From NCBI GenBank assembly GCA_018105865.1, contig CM030848.1, forward strand, positions 4,905,301-4,969,300: 64,000 bases of DNA, read 5' to 3'. Below the pieces are notes generated by a model that was not told the origin of the DNA, made no database searches, and was given only the letters and a program-made list of their open reading frames with translations. Below are positions 57,282 through 64,000 of this stretch, in pieces; position 1 is the stretch's first letter; each line of letters starts with the position of its first letter. The position numbers and the translations under genes are program-made. This DNA comes from Metaphire vulgaris (lineage: Eukaryota > Annelida > Clitellata > Crassiclitellata > Megascolecidae).

Positions 57282-58740
57282 GCGAATTCAACAAAAGCAT
57301 AAGTGACAATGAACATAATGGTTTTGTTGGATAATTTCAACGACGCTTGTCGGCGAACTGACTGGCTGTCAGCGAATTGCCGTGTCGGCGAATTAGACGG
57401 AGACGAATCGCCGAGGCGGCGAAACGTCTTAGAAACCATCGACTGCGTGTTCAGCCATGTTGTTGCAGGGCCTACTCTAGCAATGCTATTTTACTTCGTG
57501 GTAATTGGCTGTCTGCGATTGTTTGATTGATTCCTCACTGAGGAATATTTACAATTTCTGTTTTTTTTCTTTCAGAGAGAGACGGATGTACTTCATTCCG
57601 TACTCTCGCACACCGCTAATTTAGTAATTACGCTCATCAGATGCACAGGGGGTAATGGTTGTGCCCACAAAGTTGATCCAGTGCCCGGACCATGCACTCC
57701 CATATTCTGACTGGGAACAGTCGTTCATCGACCTTTGTCAGATCTACAGAATTATTCAACCGATAATTAATGTGAAGCCATTCCCAAGATCAATTAATTC
57801 TAACCCTCCAGCTTCATATTTCCCTGTTGCCATTTCTTTTATTGGTCATCTCTACTTTATACCTATTCCGTCCTTCTCTGTATTGTCAAGGAATTATCAT
57901 CAATTTACTGTTGAAATACCTTATAGACATGTATGGCTGTAACTAATCCGACTGATAATATGTTATCAGATGTTATTAATCAGTCAAACGAACAGTCACT
58001 GCAGGGACGTCGGTTATACGAAACATTTTCGAGACAGAAAAGCCCCTGAAAGGCTCTTCATCAATTAGAGAAATACAGCAGATGCAGATGGCTCAGTGTC
58101 CGATTAAATTATAGTGACATGTGATAGAGAAATTCAGTAGAAAAAACTTTAAAAGCTCATTCCGTGAATAAAAGAAGTGTGAACGACAAATCGAAGACAG
58201 CAAGAATAGAAATGGAAACACCATCACTTACGTCTTAACGATTCGGGAAAGGCATCTTCATGTCCACTGTCACAATGACTCTGACAGGAGTCGCTCTATC
58301 TGCCTATAATTTAAAAGCAAAATCTGTTTTTGAACAGAACTGGTTCAAAAACTGGTTTGAATAAGGGAAATTTTGTGTAAAAACGTTTGAGTTTTCTTCA
58401 GCAAGAGCATTTCGCAGTTTTCGCTCGAATTAAAAACGAATTCTGGAAGTTTAGACGACTCGAACTTGTATCAACGCTTTCAACATATAATTTGAATGCC
58501 TGAAGATAGAAATTTCATAAATAGGCTAAGTCGTGATGCTAAGATAGCAAAGTGCGTAAATCCGACCTCAGATATAAATAAGTTTCGTCTTACATAATTG
58601 TTCCTATAAGCTGTTGACAATTTTCAGATGACGCCATGTCCAATTGTCCATGGAATAATTTGCGTCCTGAGACGCACATCAAGCATTGGACGCATCTGAG
58701 TATTTAAAACAATTATCGTTGCTTTGGTGAAAACAGGGAG
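57282..58740. other. No supported gene
   Basis: An open frame at 57655-57942 starts QCPDHALPYSDWEQSFIDL and looks mildly protein-like for its first 30 codons, but no splice pattern or family supports it. Confidence 0.35.
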
Positions 58741-58774
58741 AGAGAGAGCGAGCGAGCGAGCGAGAGAGAGATGG

Positions 58775-59278
<504 letters not shown>

Positions 59279-60000
59279 GTAGAGAAGAGAGAGAGCAATG
59301 CTTTCATGCTGTGCCAAAATTCGTCTTAGACTGGGCGATTAATCAGATATCAAGAGGTCACATTTCGCATTATTTTGCTCCAATGCTTATTGGAGTGCAA
59401 AGCATTCCAAAACTAGATTTATGTTCAGAGTTAGACAAGCGAAAATTTTATAATTCGTTCTTCTCAAAATGACTCACATACGAGGCAGAACTCTTTAGCC
59501 TTTGACAGTTCCCTTGTAGTGAAATTGACGCTCCCTATACGCAGCGCTTTGGTTCATTTTACCACTCGCTTTCACCACGCGCGTAACTTTCATCAACAGC
59601 ACCTTTTGTTGTTTTGGTTTATGTCTTTTGCTAAGAACTTACCAGAGCGGAATCGACAACCAGCTGCTGGTGACGGGAACTACGGACCCTTCTTCTGCTC
59701 ATAAACTCTGTTTCTCATTTGAGCGACAAGTCAATTCTACACCATTGAACAAACGGTTATAACACGTAATAGAAACCAATAGAACACAGAAATAGATCAT
59801 GCGCTGAAGCCAAGAAGCAGACGGCGCGACAAACAACGCCAAGACAAAATTACTTGAATATAAGCAAAGTAACAACCATTATGTCAAATGAGAAACCTTT
59901 CAATAAGTTTCACAACATGACTTAGAGTATAGCCTTTTAAGTTTTAACCTTTTCATTTCTGCATTTGAATTTTCATGTAATCATACTTCATCATCGCTGT
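59279..60000. other. No recognised gene
   Basis: Nothing supported beyond short chance frames. Confidence 0.5.
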
Positions 60001-60006
60001 GGTCAT

Positions 60007-60009
60007 CAC

Positions 60010-60054
<45 letters not shown>

Positions 60055-60074
60055 GATCATCATCATCATCATCG
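60007..60074. repeat. (ATC)n microsatellite
   Basis: About 22 units with one GATC interruption, directly next to a hAT-like element. Confidence 0.95.
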
Positions 60075-60082
60075 ACCATACA

Positions 60083-60290
60083 CAGGCCCGTCGGAACGAA
60101 TTTTGGTCAGGGGGTGCAGATTTTCCCGAAGTAACATTTTTCTCTTTCAAATCCTTGACAAGCAAAAAAGGTCCTCTGCACACTCTGCACCCCCTGTTTT
60201 TACGAAACAGGGGGTTCAGAGGGGGTGCAGACCATCGTCTTTCCAGGGGGTGCAGCTGCACCCCCTGCACCCCCACTTCGGGCGTGCCTG
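60083..60290. mobile_element. hAT-like MITE with GGGGGTGCAG repeats
   Basis: The left end CAGGCCCGTCGGAACG and right end (reverse complement) CAGGCACGCCCGAAGTGGGG have flanks ACCATACA and ACCATACG (7 of 8). One shared motif, TTGACAAGCAAAAAAGGTC, lies at 60155-60173. The right half repeats AGGGGGTGCAG and its complement. 208 bp. Confidence 0.87.
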
Positions 60291-61113
60291 ACCATACGTG
60301 TAGTTATGTGAAAATGTGTGAAGACGATCGTTATTATTTTCTGGTGATCTTCTGTTTCTGTTTTGAGCTGAAATAAGGCAACATCCGTGCTCTTCTAATC
60401 ACTATTCGTCCGCATTTTCGATTTAGGTCATGAATTTTCAAAGAAAGAAGAATGTCATTAGTTTGCTTTGCTGCTGCTCGTCAATGGACTCACGTGAAAC
60501 ATCTAATCGACCGTCACCGAATGTGACGCCGCGACGGCGACGGCGGCGGCGGCGGCGGAAACAGCTTCCTTATTAGGAGGAGACGACGACTGCTCAATCC
60601 TCCACCTGAGACTTCGCCTCGTCCAAAGGCGGTCAGCTGTCGCCGTCGTAACTCGATAACTACTCAAGCGGAACAGGTGAAGAAGAGCACGTAGTCACTG
60701 ATGCGCGTCAGTCACTAAGCGGACATTTTCAAACGCAGTCTCACCAGAACTGTCGCACTCAGAAACGCAAAGGAAAAACAGCGCTTTCGGTTGAAATAGA
60801 CTCGTGGTTGATGACTGGTGTTTTTATATTTTGAAGTTCTAACTGCTTAAAACGTCGCCTCATCAGGCTCTTACATGTAGAAAGCAGTGCTTAAAACACT
60901 ACTCTTGATTTGTTTAAATCGCTTTAATAAAGACATAAGCATCTATTAAACTTATTACTGATATTGTCGAAAAAGCAACCGGATAGAAAAAAAAGACAGC
61001 GACCGATCCGATGAAGTGACGAGTAGGAGGTTTCAACCGCCAGAGGACGCTGCTTGCATCTGAGACGTGGATCTGCGGTTAGAAAATAGAAAATCTGCAG
61101 AAGAAGATCTGTT
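60291..61113. other. GC-rich (GGC)n island, no gene identified
   Basis: 60520-60560 is a GACGGCGGCGGCGG run within a CpG-rich block (60470-60720). A promoter or 5' UTR is possible. Confidence 0.35.
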
Positions 61114-61517
61114 CAGGGGCGTATTTAGGGGGTAATGCTCCTGATTCACAGCATACCCCTTTGGTCTTTGGCCTTTGGTCCTTCACTTTCGTCGCACCGC
61201 AAAATATTTTAAAACTTTTTTAGGGGATATTTGCTTCATAACTTAATTTGTGCAATTAGTAAAAATGTAATAAAGAGAAGGAAACTTTAAGAACGTATGC
61301 GCTCCATAATTAGGCGTAATAAAGGTTTCGTTGCTGCGTCGTTACAATTTACAATCAGCTTTCGTATGTTAAACAATTATGGAGCAAAATTGAGGTAATC
61401 AGGTGGTATTATTAATGAACTTAAACTGCATGTTATTGCAGAACATAGAATAAAAGTTATTTTTCGAATTTCTTAAATTTCAGCATGCCCCTTTCAGCCT
61501 TTCTAAATACGCCCATG
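61114..61517. mobile_element. hAT-like element, perfect 8-bp duplication
   Basis: The left end CAGGGGCGTATTTAGGGGG and right end (reverse complement) CATGGGCGTATTTAGAAAGG are flanked by GATCTGTT (61106-61113 and 61518-61525). 404 bp, AT-rich and non-coding; it lacks the GCTTGTCAG motif. Confidence 0.92.
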
Positions 61518-61619
61518 GATCTGTTCGTAAGACATTAAAATGAAAAGCATGTAACGAAGACAGGAAGATGTCGGCGAGGCGTCGGTTGTTAATTCGGCGC
61601 AGGTGAGGAAATGGTAATG

Positions 61620-61679
<60 letters not shown>
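61620..61679. repeat. (GA)n microsatellite
   Basis: About 30 units with one AAAG interruption. Confidence 0.95.
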
Positions 61680-61681
<2 letters not shown>

Positions 61682-62170
61682 TTCCGACTTAAAAGCCTTA
61701 CTAGAGAAATGTCTTATTGACGACTATAAATAGATTACGAGTCAGGATTCAGAACTTTTTCGCATGGGCAAATTCTAGAATATATATATAGAGTTTACGC
61801 TTAAAATGCCACATGACTTTATTTTGGCTTATATTTTCCATTTCTCGTTTCAATTCTCCATCGAATTGATAGATTCGTCATGAAACATCTAATTCATTAG
61901 AAATATAGATATGCCATGTATTGATAGGGAAACGTTCTAAATAGTTCAACATTCTGCCATGAAACTAGACGCATTTGCCAGAAACAATCTTTAATAACCA
62001 AAGATAATCTAGGATGTTGTCTCGACAAAAGCATTCTAGGTCTATTCTTCTAGAGAATGAGACTTTTTTGTTGAAGAAGAAGAAAAAGTAATTTTTCCAT
62101 CTTCTAGCTTAAAATAATTAATTGAAAAAAATATTTTCAATCTCCTAGATTGAAATCTTCTTCTTCAAGA

Positions 62171-62253
62171 GCCATGTATTGCTACGTCGGCGACCATGGA
62201 CTCCACTCTTCTCTGTTTCTGGCTTTCCTTATCAGTTCGATGTTGTCTTTGGT
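62171..62253 (-). pseudogene. RTE-like LINE (family B) C-terminal fragment
   Basis: The 83 bp match 9640-9722 with few differences (TATTGCTACGTCGGCGACCA; TTCGATGTTGTCTTT). On the minus strand it reads RQHRTDKESQKQRRVES in one frame and MVADVAIHGS in the next. Confidence 0.85.
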
Positions 62254-63179
62254 TTGAAATAATTGAAATTAAACACCTGAATCGGTTCTTGCAAGACTTT
62301 CCAAAATAGCTACACTTTGCTGATAAGTCTTGGATGAAACTCAACCAGAATCCAAAGGCTGCGACATCCAACAGCAATTAAATACTCATCACCTATCCGG
62401 ACAATTTAATTTCATGCGGATGGGATCGACTAATAAGAATCTGAACTGAATCTGAAGAACTCTATCCAACCGACGCCTTTGATCGGGGCGCCGGGCATAG
62501 GCTGCGTGACTGTAAATAGATACAGTGTACATCGGATTCTGTGGGCATATTGTTATTCTGTAATGCATATGAAGTATTCGGCCGTTGCTTAAATAAGAAT
62601 CTGCCGTTGCAGTGAGGGAATTTGATATACGAAAGAATCTGTCATTGCTGTAAATAGAAATAGAACCTTGCCTGTATACAGTAATCCTATGCATGTAAGA
62701 ATCTGGGACAATGCTTAATAAAACATTGTTTACTTAAATCACGAGACATGAAACTAGAGAAATATATGAGACCTGAAACTAATAGCTACACTTTTATCCT
62801 GAAGAAGGCGAAACGTTGATAGATAAGTGCTATTTTCTTTTTCTAATAAATAATTTTCAAAACTACTTGTATTTTTGTGCTTTTCATAGCATAATTTAGA
62901 TCACTAAAAATCTAGTTTCATTTTCATGCTCAGATTATTCATATAAATACAATGCATCGTGGGGCAGTTTCGTATAGACGCAACAACAACAGCAATTTCT
63001 ATGGGAGAGGTAGAAGCCAAAACAGGCACACATACAATCAAACACCCCATCACGTCCAGGCTACTTACACATACAAGGACGCGGTATCTAACAATAACAG
63101 CATTGTAGAATTTGATCTCCTGTTGATAATAAAGATCAAAATCATAAAAAAGTGATTTAAAGTCAGAGTCAAAGATCAC
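62254..63179. other. No recognised gene
   Basis: AT-rich. Open frames on both strands lack recognisable domains. Confidence 0.45.
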
Positions 63180-63288
63180 TATTAAAAAATGATCCAGATC
63201 AAGGATCAAAGATCATGAATTGTGATCTTAGATCGTGATCTTAGATCATGATCTTAGATCATTTGATCTAAGATCACTCCCAACACTG
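63180..63288. mobile_element. GATC-rich subterminal region of a hAT-like element
   Basis: TTAGATCATGATC units run to a right end whose reverse complement is CAGTGTTGGGAGTGATC, a hAT-like terminus. The left end was not found. Confidence 0.5.
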
Positions 63289-63404
63289 CTGGATCGTCTC
63301 CTGAAAGCCTTCGAGTCTCTCTGGGACGAATAACGAAGATGAAGTGTCTCCAGCAAACGACGAAGACGACAAGGAGCGAATCGACCAACGGAAGCCGCCC
63401 GAGA

Positions 63405-63495
63405 GTAGTGCTGTTACGGTTTCACCTCGAGCAGTCTCGGTCGGTTTCGGTTCGGTTTGGACCGAAAAACCGCGGTTTCGGTTCGGTTCGGTTTT
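63405..63495. mobile_element. GGTTTCGGTTCGG repeat element, one end
   Basis: TAGTGCTGTTACGGTTTCAC followed by TCGGTTTCGGTTCGG units and complementary ACCGAAAAACCG. It runs directly into the telomere-like repeats. Confidence 0.5.
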
Positions 63496-63568
63496 TTAAC
63501 CCTAGGTTAGGGTTAGGGTTAACCCTAACTCTAACCCTAGGGTTAGCGATAGGTTAAACCTAACCCTA
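63496..63568. repeat. Short interstitial telomere-like repeats
   Basis: Alternating CCCTAA and TTAGGG words in both orientations, about 70 bp. Too short and too mixed for a chromosome end. Confidence 0.8.
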
Positions 63569-63569
63569 T

Positions 63570-63847
63570 GACCTCTTTTTTGCTTTCAGGGATTTTGGAG
63601 AGGAAAAATGATACAATTATGACTCTCTTTTTGCTTGTCAGGTTTTTCGAGAGGACAAAATACAAGAATGACCTTTTTGAGGACTTTAATAAGAAATAAA
63701 AATAAAATGACGTTACGCGATTTTTGAAAATGGGGGGTCGGCCCGTTGTGACGTCATATTTTAGGGGTCCGACGTTGCGTGACGTTGCGTGACGTAAGGG
63801 GGTAAAAAAGTGAAAAATTCGCGTGACGTCATTTATGGACGGCCCTT
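63570..63847 (-). mobile_element. DNA element with GACGTCA-rich end, left side truncated
   Basis: The right end, reverse-complemented, is AAAGGGCCGTCCATAAATGA then CGTCACGC, like 50724 and 40553. Two shared motifs (GACCTCTTTTTTGCTTTCAGG at 63570-63590 in degenerate form, and CTCTTTTTGCTTGTCAGG at 63625-63642) lie inside. No left end precedes the telomere-like block. Confidence 0.6.
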
Positions 63848-63914
63848 TATTTAAGTCACCTCTTTTCAGTTGATGCAATTAATTGCCAATATAGGCCTAA
63901 TTTTAAACTCGGTA

Positions 63915-64000
63915 TGATTTAAAATGGCTTAGGAGGCATTACTGCATGTGTGAAAGCCACCAAGGGCACTAACAGGGCTTGAACCCGCTCCGTTAGCCTC
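63915..64000 (-). mobile_element. tRNA-derived SINE, 3' part (runs off the window)
   Basis: The reverse complement has a polymerase-III B-box GGGTTCAAGCCC, then TTAGTGCCCTTGGTGG and a tail GGCTTTCACACATGCAG ... ATGCCTCCTAAGCCATTT. That tail resembles the CR1 3' UTR at 37699-37746 (GGTTTTCACACAGGC ... TAGCCTCCTAAACCACTT). The A-box half lies beyond the window. Confidence 0.65.

Noticed and set aside
63496..63568. Chromosome end suggested by TTAGGG/CCCTAA words
   Set aside because: Too short, mixed orientation, and ordinary transposons and a SINE continue on its right.

Overview
This window is repeat-rich nuclear DNA from an invertebrate animal, probably marine. Split, phase-compatible exons with GT/AG borders, a single-exon rhodopsin-class receptor, and CR1- and RTE-like LINEs, Tc1/mariner, hAT-like and Helitron-like elements are all animal traits. 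Eleven exact copies of the octamer TAGGCCTA (about one expected) and the density of long perfect microsatellites fit an echinoderm, hemichordate or lophotrochozoan-like genome, but I cannot name the species.

Only two host genes are well supported. (1) Four plus-strand exons between 4624 and 7984, all joined in phase 1, encode the 3' part of an EVA-1/EVA1C-like membrane protein: half of a SUEL (galactose/rhamnose-binding) lectin domain, an extracellular linker, one transmembrane helix with FAM176-like residues, and a cytoplasmic tail. An AATAAA follows at 8197. The signal peptide and first lectin domain were not found. (2) An intronless FMRFamide/neuropeptide-type GPCR of 445 residues lies at 26837-28174, with a probable 5' UTR intron upstream. 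Four further exon-like open stretches are listed with low confidence.

Almost everything else is mobile DNA. Region by region: 1.3-2.1 kb hAT-like element carrying a 470-bp ATCT microsatellite; 4.6-8.2 kb EVA-1-like gene whose introns hold a subterminal-repeat element and a LINE tail; 9.6-13.3 kb a three-layer nest (RTE-like LINE split by a hAT-like element, itself split by a dead Tc1); 14.8-21.7 kb several short hAT-like elements; 22-23.4 kb a GGTACC-rich array interrupted by a 385-bp element; 25.5-28.9 kb GPCR locus; 28.9-33.5 kb LINE tails, a 146-copy perfect CAT repeat and a 15-bp inverted minisatellite; 33.5-37.8 kb a broken CR1 LINE whose ORF1 carries an SGNH esterase domain; 38.5-39.5 kb inverted partner of the 5.1-kb element; 41.4-42.85 kb a 492-bp palindrome followed by a Helitron-like element; 43.6-45.2 kb a hAT-like element inside a LINE tail and the inverted partner of the 19.8-kb element; 47.5-52.4 kb five short DNA elements; 55.5-56.5 kb LINE end and hairpins; 58.8-59.3 kb a 500-bp GATA microsatellite; 60-64 kb further short elements, telomere-like repeats and a tRNA-derived SINE.

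The most distinctive pattern is at family level. Many short elements with different ends share an internal motif, roughly GACCTTTTTTGCTTGTCAGG, usually as two copies. A second group combines ends like CAGAGATGT or TAGGGATGT with a family-specific short repeat (GGGTACG, CCAACCC, AAGTAC, CGTTTTTAC). Eleven elements have recognisable 8-bp target duplications (seven perfect, four with 7 of 8 matches) and two more are weaker, yet no hAT transposase gene is visible, so the group looks mobilised in trans.
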